DNA from: Dryobates pubescens | Lineage: Eukaryota > Chordata > Aves > Piciformes > Picidae | Reading direction: 5' to 3' | Assembly (NCBI RefSeq): GCF_014839835.1 | Contig: NC_071618.1 | Location: forward strand, 744,001 to 808,000 | Length of the DNA: 64,000 nt | Shown: positions 36,401 to 51,400 of the stretch, piece by piece | Numbering within the stretch: position 1 is the first letter of the stretch | Layout of the letters: each line of letters opens with the position of its first letter | The notes under the pieces: generated by a model | What the model saw: only the letters and a program-made list of their open reading frames with translations | Databases searched by the model: none | What the model was told of the DNA's origin: nothing | Position numbers and translations under genes: made by a program

Positions 36401-39400
36401 TAGATATAAGACAAGGATAAATAATTACTAACCTTTCTACATTGACTGGCTTGTCAAACTTAAACAGAATATAATCCCCAGCAACTGGTGTGACAGCCCA
36501 GAAAAAATCTTCCCCTACGTAGGTCTTTTCTAGTGTATGCCCCTGGTAGACTTTTAAAGATGTTGAAACCTCTGCAGGTGGATTCACGTGGATTTTATGT
36601 AGCAGTGGTTTCAGGAAGTCTTTATCCTAATTGAAAGAAAGACAAACATCATGCTGGTCAGTTAAACTGGTTTATTATGTTCTTTTCCCAAGTGGTTACA
36701 CTTAAACATCTACATAAAATGGAAAATTAACGCATTACTCATTTTTAATTGTATCAGATCTTGTATTAATAAGATGAACATGCTATTAAAGTACAAAAAT
36801 TAGAAAAAACGTCCCCTAGTAAAACTCCACAAAAATAAGATGAAATTAGTGCTTCTTATACTTGAGAGTAACCAGTTTAAATCAGATTTAATTCCAATTG
36901 GAGTAATATAAAACATGCTTGAAAACACCAGGCAAGAGGAAAATGGGTATCTTCTCAAAGGCTACAAAGTTTTTCATTTAATCAGCCTGCTCTGGAATGG
37001 AAGGAAAATTTTAGCTACTAACTGTGAGTTTCTGGATCTTCCCTGCTAGAGAGGAGTGGAGGCCAACATGCTGGAAAAGAGAAGGCCTGAAGCGTATCCG
37101 TAGGTTAGATTTCTGTCGATCGCAATGTTTCTGAAATGAGGGAGGGGTTGGGAAGGGGAATTAAAACATAACAATCACATTAGTAAAACCAACACAAAGC
37201 TGCTGAGTTTTTACTGCAAGTCTGTGATGTTACATGAACCAAAAAGACTCAGGAACAACCCAGAACAGTTGTTTATCCAGTTGTTCCTGTTGTTATTCCA
37301 GAAATCTACCAAGACTGTTGTGCAAATGTAATATACCCTTCTAGCTTTTTTCACAGAACCCATTTATCCAATCTTTCTGTGAGGATGTAACTTGAGAAAC
37401 GAAGAACTAAATCCAAAGTTTATTCCCCATTCAGAACCTTCTCTACAACTGCTATCCAAGCACTGGTTTCTGCTGAGCCTCACTGGGGATCACATGACTG
37501 AGTGTATTTTAGGACTGTTACATGCAGAAGCTAACTAGACATTTGCTTTTCATCCTACCACATTCAGCATCTGAAACAATAAAAATTATGATGCCTCTGA
37601 GAGCTGTCCTTCAGCAGTTCCTTTTGAGATTAAAATCTTAGTAGGAAGACTCTTTCAAGATATACAGTAACCATAATGCACAGTATGCTAGCCTCCAGCT
37701 CACCAGAACCAACTGCTTCACATTATAAAAACATTGTAGAAATTTTATAATAAAACGGACTCACGGCATCTTTCTCAGGGTTACACACTTTCACCCAGAG
37801 GATGTGGTCCAGAAGCCAGTCAATAGGTTTCTCCTTATAGAACATAAATATGAACTCTACAATAAGAGTGATATCTGGAGACTGGAACATTTTACCTGTG
37901 ATGATGTTAAGAATAACTGGAATTATTTTATATTAAAAATAACATTGTCCTTTAAACCCAATGAGACACAGATTATTCATTTGTGCCAAAACCAAAAAAT
38001 GTTAGCAATGAACACCACAAAATCTCCACGTTATTAAACATCTATGCAAAACCGCCATTCAAAACAGAGTTTGTTGTAAACATTCTTTTGGTGCTGCCAA
38101 AACATTCAATAGATGCTACAATGCAATCTCCTAGGAACAGAAATTATCAGTCTGCAAAAACAGACAGCAGTCTTGGTTTCATGTCTGTTATTCTCCCTGT
38201 AAGCTTCAACCATCTGAGACATCAGAGACTATTCCAAGTGCTATCTGACCAGTCAGGCAATTTCATCTATGCAGGTACAAAAAGCAGAGATGAAACATCT
38301 ACCACGAACTCCAGAACCTCCTGTGTAGAAAATCAAAGGGAAAGAAGGAAGTTGCAAGAACGTAACCAGAGACAACGTATCTTAAGGAGGGAGAGACTGC
38401 ATAGCAGCCATCTGATTTTTATTTGAAATGCATATACAGACCATCAGCAAACTCAGACTGAGGGCATTTCCAACTAGCCACACTCAGAGCAGTCAGCTGC
38501 TCAGCAGAAAGCCTAAGTCCCTTCCACGAACAAAAACGCACAACTTCTTCGCCAAGTACCGCCACGACTTTGAGGCTTTCAAGGCCACATACTGCTTGGT
38601 CAAGTACAGAGGAACTTCTGGGTGGCCCTGTGCTAATCTTGGGAACCCTGCAAACTGTGAGGCTTAAAGAAGGCCTGGTAAAAAAAGGAAACCAGCTGTT
38701 GATGAATAATGTCTATTTATTATCAACAATAGCAACCTTTTATGTGGTTGTGGAATACAGTTCACAGTACAGTAGAGATGTCTGAAGAGAAAGGTGCCCA
38801 ATACACTGGGCTATTTTGTTAAACTGGATGCAGCACTTAAGTAAGGAGCTTTATATGGAGACACTGAGACCAGGAGCAACACAAATGAGAGTATGGCAGT
38901 CCAAGGCTGAAGACAGACTAACAAGTGCTTATACCAGGGAGTGAGTGCCAGATAAAACTCCCAAAGGCAGTTCCAGATTTGAGGGCAGATTCAGAAAACA
39001 CGATTAGGTTTGCTGGTGAAGTTGTCTTCTACTTTGCTAGACCACAATAGAGGAGACAAGGAGACATGCAAAGACATTGCATGACAGTGAGTCTCTTAGG
39101 AGGACACTGGCTGAAGCGATTCATTTCTGCAGATGGTGCTGAGATGCGAGCAGTACTGACTTAGGCATAGGCTCTTGGAACACAGATGCATTAATGGATC
39201 AGAGTCCAATAGATGTTAGGAACGGATGCTGTACCATGAGAGTGGAGGAACACTGGAACAGGTTGCCCAGGGCAGTGGTTTGGTCCCCTTCCCTGGAGAT
39301 ATTCATGGCGAGGCTTGACAGGGCTCTGGGCAACCTGATCTAGTTGGGGATGTCCCTGCTGACTGCAGAGGGGTCTGGACTCAGTGACCTTTGGAGGTCC

Positions 39401-42400
39401 CTTCCAACCCAGACCGTTCTATGATTCTAGTTTTGCTGTGCTCTCTGCCGAGGCTGTGTTTTAGCAGTTTTCCTCTTGCTTGAACAAGACAGCATTTCTG
39501 AGGCTGCTTTAAAAAATGAGCTAAATATGTTAATTCACCTACTGCACTAAGTCCAGACATTGATTTCCTAATGACAGAAAGGAAAGAAGTAAGGTGTAGG
39601 TTGTTTTACTAGCCAAAAGAATTGGAGTGTTGAGCACAGCCCTGTGAGGAGAGGCTCAGGGAGCTGGGGTTGATTAGCCTGGAGAAGAGAAGGCTCAGGG
39701 GAGACCTCATTGCTCTCTGCAACTACCTGAAGGGTGGTTGTAACCAGGAGGGGGTTGGTCTCTTCTCCCAGGCAAGCAGTACCAGAACAAGAGGACACAG
39801 CCTCAAGCTGCACCAGGGGAAGTTTATGCACAAGGTGAGGAGAAAGTTCTTCCCAGAGAGAGTTGTTAGCCCTTGGAATGTGCTGCCCAAGGAGGTGGTG
39901 GAGTCCCCATCCCTGGAGGTGTTCAAGAGGGGATTGGATGTGGCACTTGGTGCCATGGTTTAGTCATGGGGTCTGTGGTGAGAGGTTGGGCTCGATGATC
40001 TTTGAGGTCTCTTCAAACCTTGGTGATTCTGTGATTCTTCTCCAGGGCAGGTGTCCTCTTTGTCCAAACTTTGGAATGTTGTACAACACACTAACACACA
40101 GCATTAAGCATCTGAAATGTTAGGGGTTTTTTTCTCAGTAGTAATCTATGAGAACTTAATAGTCTTTTTAAACAAGAAGTTCCACAAGTGGTAGAGGTCC
40201 TAATACATTCTCCTACGTTTTGGAAGAACAGCTGGAACAGACATTAAGAACTGGTTCCTCCCTGCAGTGGCAAAAACACTTCCCACACTCATTGGAAAAT
40301 GGAATTTGGTTCTCTTCTACAAGAGAACAAAATTCTTTGGAAAGGCTACTAAGGACCTGTATAGACTAGTCTAGATGACAAATAAAAAGGAAATAATGTT
40401 TTGTATGAAGCCTAAAAAACCATCAGGAGTCTAGTATTCCATCTGAGCAGGTGGCTGAGCAGAAATGAAGAAATGGTACAAGCAGTCTGCCTTATTTAGC
40501 CATTAAGGAGGGTGTCCACATTTCTATAAACAGAAGACAGGACATATCTGAAGCACCACCCTGAACTAGTACTACACAAAAAGTAAAAAGCTACCTAGTC
40601 TTCACTGATTAGGAGTCAGAGACAGACATTCAGTTACTTCTTTTGAGGCTCACTGAAGGCTGCAATCCATAGCAGATTATGACATGGCAGAATAAACAAA
40701 CACGGAACTGGGAGTTCAAATCCCTATTGTAAGAGGGATGGGAAACTTCTCTACAACAGGTGGCCGAGCCTGGCATATTATACGATAGCTCAGAGTAGAT
40801 GCAGAATGACAGGTTGTTAGCTGACATGTATAAGCAACAACAACATTTTTAAGGGAAAGCAGAGGCCCTGTTCTATGTGTGCTCAGACTCTTGTGTATGG
40901 AGATCTGTTTTGAGAATGCCAGGATCTCAAATTGCAAGACTCTTTTTAAGAAAATAAAGGGGATACATACATACAAGATCACCTAACGGGCATTGTCTTA
41001 TCCAGAAACAGGTCTGATGATACCTCACTCTCTTCTGACTTTTATGAAATTGCATAAGAACACAGCCAATGAAATTGTATTTACTTGGAATTCTGATCTG
41101 GGAAGGGTCTGAGCAAGGCAACATTGTGATGCAGTGCAATAAATATGTACAAAACACCTGGCAAAAGTCTCTGTTATTTCACCTGTTGGAATGATACTAT
41201 ATACATAAGCAGACTGCTCATACAATGAGGTGGAGATGTAAAGGTGACATTATTTGACCTGATGTTACTAAATCAGAGTGGTCCCTTACAAAAAAAAACC
41301 CTACAACCTTAAATTTGACTGTTTATATAGCAAGAACATTGACATCACTGGTGTTCATTGCAGTGAGGTCCTCAAAGAAGCATCTCAGCTTGAAAATATT
41401 CTGTAACTGACATCTGAAGCTCTCACTAAACAAGGGACAACTACTAAACTAGGGCCAATTGTGAACCTTTCTTCTTTAAAGACATAAAAAAGGTGTTATG
41501 AGTTTTTTATTAGTATATTCTTACTATTTACATACTACATCATTGTCATATTATCTGGAATCCTTTTCTTCTACCCAAGGACAGAGAAATAGAATCGCAC
41601 TGTGCACTTTTTTTTCCTTTGACTATCTAATCTGATGAGCACAAGGTTTATAGTCTTCAGTTCTCATTTATGGTGAAAAGACACAGTTACAGACCATGTC
41701 ACCTAAAGTCTGAACGTTACAGGAATCTTACCTACAATAAAATAAGCAGAGGTCAAGACTGAAGAGTGCTCTTCTCCCTAATTTATCTTAATTTTACCTA
41801 AAATAGGAATCAGCAAATTATTCACTACCATATGGGAAACACATCCAAGCCCAGAGGCACTTTCCTCTGAGCCTAGACTGACATACTACTGTAAAACATG
41901 CAGTCAACCACCCCTGACTTGGGATAATCTATTTACCATAGTGATGTCACAAGAAGCACAAACAAAACAACAAAAACAAAGAAAGAAACCCAGCCAACTA
42001 CCCAATCAAACAAAACCTCTGATACACTCAACTGCTGCTAGTCAGGATATGTTAATATGGCTGTACATGCAGTAGCATATTCAGATCCAGCTCTACATTA
42101 CACTGCCTAGCACCAAGGGCAGGCTGAAAAATGCAGACAAAGCCTTCTCACTTTAATTTGTAATGATCCTTGGAGCAAAGATGAATAGGCAACACCCTGC
42201 TCCTGAGCTAAGGTCTCTACTCCCTTCAGTAGCCAAGGACACATATCCAGACACTACTTGCTGAAACACTGTCACCACTTTCCACACCCAGTCTGGCACA
42301 GCTTTGCCCCAGCTCCTTACCCTTCAGTCTTGCACAGTATCCCTCATCTGCCATTCTGTTTCAGGGCTCTAACAGCACAGCACAACAGTACTGCCATGGA

Positions 42401-45400
42401 TCAATGTTGCCTTTTTCTACACAGAACACACATTCTACATTAGTTCAAAACCAGGCCTCTGCCTCTGGTAAAACAGGTCTCCAAAGTTCTGGACTCCTGA
42501 CGGCCCACAGCTAGTCCTTGTGATGGGAAGCACTTGCCTAACTTTTCCTGAGCAAGGTTAACAGCAGCAGCCTGGCTTCCCTAGAGCATAGCCACAGCTC
42601 AAGAACAAGAAGCAGCATTTGCCAAATGTTGTAGTTTGAGCTGGGTGCCCCCCTGGTGCATTCACTTCCTGTGTCCAGAAGTCCAGCCCAGAGGGATGGA
42701 CACAGGAAATTGTGTATTTCCTACCATAATTCTTTGCACCACTATAAGATCCAGTGCGGAGTCTGGCACTTCCTCTTTCCTTCCCTCTCCGAGACTTGGT
42801 AACTGGGGGAGAGATCTCCCGGCCATGGGCCTGATTGGGCCCAAGGCCACAGGGGGATGGGCAGTCTCAGGCCTGGCCAGCTGAGACTAGCCCAGCAGAG
42901 GGAGGGGGAAGAAGGAGCCCTGGGGGTTTTGCATGCACCCTCAGGTGGGGATGGGATCTTTCTTTGTCACTGCGCTTTGGGTTTTCTGTAACATTCACTG
43001 CTTTCTATTTAAACTTTCATCACTTTTGCAATCCGTTTGCCTGAGTCGTTATTTCTGCCTGTGGTGGGGAGGGGACCTGCCCCAACCCATTACACCAAAG
43101 TCCTGCAATCCTGCAGCCTCCCATTCACCTGCAGGTGAAGAAAGTGCTGTGAGCCACAAAGCTGGTGAGATGCCATCCCGTCCAACATTACCAGACTGCC
43201 TACTGGCTGTCTCCAATACACAGTCAAAACTATACAAGACCTATGCAAAATCTGTAGTCAGGATGCAACACCTCACACCAAAGACAATGGGAAAGAATTG
43301 AACCAATGGCTCATCTTGCACCATGTTCATGCACTTGGTACAGTGCATGAGAACAGACATAGGTCAAAGACATCCCTGACAAAATTTCAGAGGTTTCAGA
43401 TTCTGGATGCCTACAACCTGCCCTTGGAAGGAAACTTCAAAATTCAAAATAATTAAGACTCAAAAGTAAAATCTTACTCCATAAATGCCTAGAGATTTCC
43501 CAAATGTGGAAGACTTTCCCCATATTATCTACGTTAATAAAAGTGAAAAGATGGGACGAGACAAAAAAAAAATCCTTGATGAACGCTTCCGGCTATTTAT
43601 TGTTCTCAGCCAAGATTTCCATCTTATTTTCAGTCTGTTTAAATGCTATCCTTAGCAAACTATTCCGTCCCTCTCAGTATTTTGTTGGCAAGTACAAGAC
43701 ACACACAAAATGAAAAAAAATTGTTTTGCTACAGTTCTTTGAGCTGCAAATACCTAAATCATTTTCATTCTTCCACAAGAGCATCATTAAATGCATTCAG
43801 CCTACACCAACACTAATTTTGTACCTGCAAGCATATATTCTAACCACAGATGAAGTTTTTCAACACTTTCCCTGTTAATGATATGCAAATTACTGGTACT
43901 AAACCCAGAACACCTTTAAAGTTATCTAAATATTTGACTTAATCTACTCTTTCACAGATTTCCACTCTGTGGACAGCTTGAGCAAAACTCTAATCAGAAC
44001 AACTTAGTATAATCAGAACAACAAGCCTTAAAAAGTAGGGTAGAGGAAGATTCAGCGCAACTGTATAAGACGACCAGAAGTCTGATTTCAGACCGCTCTT
44101 TAACAGTTTGTGACAGCTGGTATTACAGGCACAATGCAGACTACTGCAGATCCTCTGGAAAACACTTCAGCTCGCAGGCAGTTGGAAGACAAATCAATAT
44201 GTCTCCTAAAAATCCACCAGGACTTTCCTGTGTTTTGCCAGGACCACAGTGCTAAACTAGAATTAGAAGAGCAAAATGCACCTCCTTCCACAGAGCTTTA
44301 TGGAAACAGCATGTGTCTCACACATTATTAATTAGACACTCGACAGTGCTTATGTCTGTGCTTTTGGTATTAAAAAGCCCCATAACAAAAAACAAACAAC
44401 AAAGGAAGCAACGTCTGCTCTGTGGTAGAGGTGACAGAATTCTATAATCCCGCTGTCAGTCTAAATAAGTGCACTTGTCACTTCCTCACATAGTACTTGC
44501 ATAAATTACATTTTGAGTTCAGAGATACACTGTTACAAAAATATTTTCACCTAGCCAACTTGCAAGTTGATCAAGGTTTCCAACACCTTACAGCAAATCA
44601 ATCACCTCTCTCTCATACTGCATTTCCAAATCTGTAGCATATAGGCAATTCAGTCCTCTACTTCTCCATTGGACAAAACTCATTCCCAATTAAAAAGCAC
44701 TACTTTTGCTCTTCTCTGTAGCTATTTGTATTACCAAATTACCACAGTATCAGTTTGCATCAAGATCCATAAAGGGATAGCAGAGATAAGACATATATGA
44801 ATTACTTGCATAAAATGTCTATGTACTACATGGTTATAGAGCACCAATGTCTCAAAGCCAGTTTTAGTCAGTTTCATGAATACTAATTTTTCTCACAAAA
44901 CTTAAAAGCAGAGTAAGTAGCTAAATTGAGAAGGGGAAAAAAAAAATCTAATTTCACTTCCTAGTTAGAAAAGCAACATTAGAATGTGTAGCCATAGCTA
45001 AATGCATCTGAAAGTCTGCTGATATAATCTAATTAAAAGAAGGCAAGCATGTATGATACGTGGAACAAAGAACAGGGATGCATGCAGGAGCTAACAAGTA
45101 AATGTAATGACAACCTTTTTCAGAGCCTATACTGAAAAAAAGTATAAAGTTATTTTCCTGTGCTGTCTATATTTCTTTTAACAGTTGTGCAGTTGATTAA
45201 CCCAAATACCAGTATTAAGAACTATCTATCCAACTTAAGACACTATGCCCTCTATAGTAGCAATGATAACAAAAAGAGGTGTGAAATACACAAATAGTAA
45301 GTGATCTGAAATACATCTAAATGGGATAGACAGTGCCTGTTATAAACTCTACAGTTTGTGATTACGCTCCACTATTAAACTAAGCAAATGTAGAATGAAT

Positions 45401-48400
45401 GTAAATTACTTCTATTGCCCAGGAATTTCACACAGAATTTACACTAACCCCAAATAAACCAATGATTTAACTGTTCAAAAGCAGAAACAAAACCTAATCA
45501 GATGCTGGTATTAAACCAGTCATTGCAGCCACAAATCAGAGTTGCAACAGGCTCCTCAAAAGAAGAGGAAAGTCTATTTCTCCCTTCCACCTCTGGAAGT
45601 CCTGTAACTATTTCAGCAACAGTACATCTCTGTGGGTAGCAACCAAACAGATCCATAACATGGTCACAGACAAGGAGACTTTCTTCTGCCCATTTCCTTT
45701 CCTCCTCTCCATTATTTCTGTAAGTTAGACTGACAGTCAAATGTATAAAGTAGTATATTGTAACCTAACATAGCATGATTTAGGAGATAACTGCTGTTTT
45801 CTTTTCTACTCTGTGAATCTCCTAGATCCTGAAAATCAGGGAACTATTTTCTCTGTAGCACACCTGATGCTAACCTGGAAACAGGATAGTACTTGCCACT
45901 CCCAGTGCCAACATTTTCAAGTGCTAACATTATGGGTCACTGAGTTAAAAATGAAAACATTCTCTGAAAAGTAGATCCAACATAGAAATGAGAGAACAAG
46001 AATTTCCAATAGAATGACAGAATTTAGGACTGCACTTTGTGTTATTATGTAGGAACTTCTTCCTGTACTCTGAGCTCAACTTACAGCCTTTGCAATGAAA
46101 ACCTCCACAGCTAGACTTAGCTTTTGATTTTTCCTCACATATCTTCAGTGTAGTGCTTTCAAACAGATCATAACACATCACTGCAGTACTGAAATAACCT
46201 TTTGGTTACTAAAACCTCTTCAATACTTCTCTTTCATTGCTGTTAAGTCAGTACCTTTCAAAACAACACATTAGAGGAAGAACAAAGAATCATAAAGCAG
46301 TTTCGACAACACCCTGAGAGTCAATCCACAACAGCCCAAGATGCTGCATTAGTTTTCTCTCATTGTTAAATGCAAGTGACAGATAAACTCCACCTACACT
46401 TAAGAAGGTGAAGACTGCTGCAACTTTTGCTTGATGGGAGTAGAAAGGTGTATATAGGACAGGCTCTGCAACCAAGAAAAACTGATGTCTGCTGATTCTT
46501 GGAAATTCCGGCACAGACACCAATGAAGTTGGTTTAGGTAAACTTAGTTTTCATGCTTTTTTCTTTTACTTCAGTCATGTTTTAATGGCAGCTAAATTAA
46601 AAAATAAGTTATTCCTTGCAGTTCAGTCATACAGTATTTTTATAAATTCATTAACTTTTTGTTATAAAAATGCCCTCTTTTCCAACAGTCTGAGTTTGCT
46701 TCAGCCATACAGAAGTAAATGAAACAATTGAAAAATAACCAAAATCTACAATTAAATCAGAGTTTCTAAAAAAGCCAATTATTTGAATTTCTTGGTCTAT
46801 TTTCAGTACAAAGGAGGTAGCTTTGAAGTCAGATCACTATTAATTCAGATAGTCTGAGGATGAGTATGTTTTAAACTAGTAAAGTGAACATTTTCTTACC
46901 AATGAAACCCAGCTGAGAAAATTCTAGAATCATCCAATCTTCTGAAGCGAGCTGAAGTGCAAAATTCTTTATTGTGCTGAAATAATTCTGCTTGACAACA
47001 ATGTCATCTTCAAGCTAGAGAAAGGTAGCAGTGATAACACAAATAAAAAAAAGCACCAGCAAAGCAATAAAGGACAGCTAGGAAATAGTGATTTATATTT
47101 CTAACATATAGCCACATATTTCTAATGCAAGTGCTGCTATAAAACCCAGATGCTACACCCCGGAATAACTGCTGTAGGCATCAGTCTGTCTGCTTGTGGA
47201 GAACTAAACCATAATCTTTCTATAGTAAGAATCCACAAATGTATCTTAATTTATTACTTCAGAGTATTGCTTTTCTAGCCCCTCTCTTCAGAGAAAAATC
47301 ATTCATTAAACTGTTGGACTAAGTGACATTATAACAAGTAGAATGCCTGTACTATTTATCTGCATTATTTCTACACAAACATGACTATTTATTCACACAT
47401 CTAACAGTACTAAAAGAATTTATTCTTGAAGAAAGAAGCTAAGAAAAACATTCTCTACCGAGGTGGAGTTTATTTCATTTAGCTTTAGCTCTCCAGCAGA
47501 ACAGGTGCACAGTCCTCTATACCAGACAGCAGAACAGCCGAGACAGGGTGCTACAGTTCCTTTCATTCCTACTGCGCGCAGTCCATTGCTTTAACGATCC
47601 TGCTTCTTCTATCCTTTCTCCCAGTGCATTCACACTCCCCACCTTGTGCTGACACTATTTGTACAACTGCCTAGTTTCAAAAAGAATGCCTCATGTCACT
47701 GACTGTGCAGCTTTCAGGAGAGCTGTCTCCAAACAGTTCTTGGAAAGCAGTCAGCACAGCTTCATAAAAACTAGGTAAGACAAGAAGGGCTTTATATCCA
47801 AAGGAATCAATCCCAACATTTAAATAAAGATCATAAGCACCATTACACACTAAATCTGCAATACCTGCAAGGCATCAAAGCAGCAAGGAACAACAGGAAC
47901 AATTCTGAGCTAAATTAAAGAACTGCTTAACTCTGTTCTTGAAAATTTATTTTAAAAAAGCAAGCATGTCTAGCAATACATTGAAAATGTGTTTGTACTC
48001 CACAGTCACATTAAAGTGATGCTTCACTTGCCTTCAAAAGAAAAGAAAAATGGATTTTAGCTTGATTTTCACTCAAAACCATGCTGTCAGTTCCTGCCTA
48101 GGCAACTCAACAGTAACCCATTTGAGCAACAAGTTTAAAAACCAGTAATTATGCATTTGCATTCCTTCACTTTTTTTTTTAAGTATCTTAAGATAAAAGT
48201 CAGTTGCATAGGACAAATTACTTTCTACTTCAGAGACGGTGCCTTCCACAAATTACTCCATCATATATAACAACCTACATACTTAATGCTCTTTCAACTA
48301 TGAAAAGAATTTGTTTTGTTCTTTTGATGTGTTCAAAAGCATAATTCTTGATACTAATTTGAAATTTTGTCTCAAAACAAAGAAGATAAATTTACCTGAA

Positions 48401-51400
48401 TGTAATAAACCCCCTTTTTCTGAGCATACATCATAAGAAAACAATAATCCAAGTTTTGTTTTGTTCTCCATCTGAAATTAAATTAAGATTTTAAGGATTA
48501 CAAAAAAACCCACCAACAACTTCTTTCAATACATTTTGGTAACGCAAAGTAAATCTCACTACAAATGATGACGCATCTTAGTGAAATGTTAGGACAGCTG
48601 CTTTTGGCATTGTTCCCTCAGGAAATCCTCTGTCTGACGAAAGGAACAAAGCATTCGCCTTGTGCTTTAATAGGGACATAAAATGTGTCACACTTGAATC
48701 TGATTTTTAAATACTACCTGTTATTTCACTAAACACATGTGTATTTTAAAAAGCAATTCTGTAGGAATTACTGGGGTCTATACTCTATTTCAGGAAGAAA
48801 AACAGTACACTAGAAAGTCTACATACATGAAAAAAGGTGTATCAAGTCTCAGCCCCAAATTTAACACTAAATTAATTCAACCGAGCATAGCGTTAGGCTC
48901 TGATCATGCACAGAACAGTGCGAAAGAGGAATGAGATGGATTCAAGAAACACTTTTAGCATCCCCACACTTTCAAGAATTACAGTAAGAAAGCATTTCAA
49001 GAATTCACATCCCACTTGCTGTTTCATAAACAACGAAAGTGTGGGTGTGGGAAGAGAAGGGAAAAGATCCGTGGGGATAAACTAACCTCACTCTCTCCTT
49101 TGAGTCTCCAAATGTCTCTTTCAAGTTTGTCAAATCAGGATAGTAAGTTGCAGGAGGGGCTATTACTTCCACCAAGCCAGAACTGATCTCTGTAGAAAAC
49201 CTGTTAATAGAAACATCCTAAAGTCACAGGAAAGATTCTGCTTGTTTTCTGTCAGCAGTTATTATTCACTATTAGTAGTCATTACAATGGCTTATTCAAA
49301 CAAGGTATGCAAAAGTAGTATATAAAAAGTATTGTTTTCCTTAGCATCTTCTTCAGAGCAATAGTTTCTCACCCAATGAGCAGAATTCTAACTAGATTCT
49401 AAATGCCTCTTTTGCCTTTTTTTCCAGAACCTAGTGATTTTTAATTTTTTTTTTTTTACTTCTTTGAACATATGGAATACAAGGCCCTAACACAGATACC
49501 ACAAATTAGCATTCATGTTAAAACAAGCCCATCTGTTTATGTTGCACCAAATTAATTTAATCCCATTTATTGTTTTACAGTTGAACTGATCAAATCGTTG
49601 CCCCTTAATTTGTCATCTAATACTGATTTGTTTAAAAGCCTAAATCCCCACAGACAAAAATGCATGATCTTGTATTTCCAGAACAGTTTTTGTTATTTAT
49701 CACAATCTGATCCCCCATTAAAACTACAACTTACTCTTTTTCCAGGCTTGCAACAACACTGTTAACATAATCAAGATCAGTCTGGAAAAAAAAAAGAAAA
49801 CAAACACACAAAAACCAAGTAGAATACTTAACAGTTTTAGAGTCACATTTTAAAAGAAGCCAGAATAATAAACATTTGAGCTAGCTGCACTTGAAAATCA
49901 ATTTCCACATGTAAGATATTTGAGTAATAAAGGAAAACACAACATATGTAACTCTCTTATGTCTAATGGGAGACAAAACAAACTTTTTTTTGTAAACAGA
50001 GAATAATATCTGTCTCATATCTAAACTTAACAGACAATTCTAACCCAACCATTGGTGTTTTCTTGCAACCTTTCATGCTCTTAATAACAAGAAGATCACA
50101 GAATGTTTTTGTAGGAAGAATTTCATATTATTGTTACACAATAATTATTATATATACTAAATACTACCAAGGAAAGTCTGGAAAACAGGACATTGAACAC
50201 ACACTCTTATTTCAAAAACACATCTTCTAAACTCTGCATTAAAAGTGACGGTGCTCCAACCACAGACAGTAGTGAGCACAACATTTTCCTGAATAGGGGT
50301 GCTTCTTTGCATTAGAGACTAAATTTGAGGGGCCATCAATCCTATCAAACACCCAGTTCTTAAAGATGCACAGATTCTAAGAATTATTTGGTGGTTAAAA
50401 CACAATCACAACATTCTGGAAAAGTCTAAAACATCTCATTTGCCAGAACTGGCTGATTATTCAACCTGTTCATTTGGTTGTACACATGTATTTTGAGAAA
50501 AACAGAGTTCATGAACACAATGTAACTGAAAACTATCATCTTTGTTATACTTATTAATCTGATAATATGACATACTATTGATCACATTGCAGAACAAAAT
50601 CCACAGTCTATAAATCAACCCAGATTTTGGTGCCTTTGAAATGCTGGAGACAAAGAAACAGTTCATACTTTCTCTGATGAATTTGCAACGGAATTTATCA
50701 TTAAAGGATTATACACACAGAATAAATCCCTCCCAAACATTCATATAGAAAAACTAATCTTGTTTAATAAAGGTGCTTACCCTTTGATATTAAAATTTGA
50801 CATTCCTATTTTTAAAGGTTTATTTTTATAAAACTCATCATAATGCCAACATAGTGGACAACAGTGGGTTTCCTCCAGAAGCAGGTTCGAAATACTACAA
50901 GAACATACGAGTAGAAGCATTTGTCAAATATTTTGTTTGTAATTTCTTCATAAGTGCTATGCCTAATTTTGGACCAAAATTTTAACAAGCACATAAGTGT
51001 TCACAATTTAAAACTGCTCTAAGTTCCATACTATGAGACTCAAAAGTCCATATAGACCTCAATAGATCACTAAATCTGTAAATATACATATGGATTGTTC
51101 ATGCACAGTTTATTACTGGAATGGAGTTTAAGGTATAGTTTTATCTGCTGTTCATAAGAAACACAGCTGGCTTCTGTCTAATATTCTGGAAATTAAAACA
51201 AATGCCAAATTTCATCCCAACTCAAAGCATGTATTTACTTATAAGCCTCTGCCTTAGTCCAGGTCTCCTTAGAGTGAATGCAATTTCGTCCTGTTTTGCA
51301 GATACACCATAAAGCCTTGCTACTGCTTTTAAAAATTACTTACAGGGTACATACCATCAGAAAACAACCAAAAAATTTAATATTAAAAATCTGAAATCAG

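Larger units (their letters stand above)
26243..36432 (-). other. MGAT4A 10.2-kb intron
   Basis: Contains the G/T and C/A tracts, the LTR fossil at 31029, and CR1 at 33810 and 35721. Long stretches (26243-28300, 29404-31028, 34289-35720) show nothing I can name. Confidence 0.85.
37896..46899 (-). other. MGAT4A 9-kb intron
   Basis: Contains CR1 at 39216 and 39632 and the solo LTR at 42622. The remainder (notably 37896-39215, 40039-42621, 43100-46899) shows no recognisable gene or repeat. Confidence 0.85.

Noticed and set aside
37983-38426. 147-codon plus-strand open frame
   Set aside because: No domain, no splice or conservation sign, and it is antisense inside an MGAT4A intron; treated as chance.
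42627-43094. Small open frames within the solo LTR
   Set aside because: LTR sequence; no known protein is encoded there.
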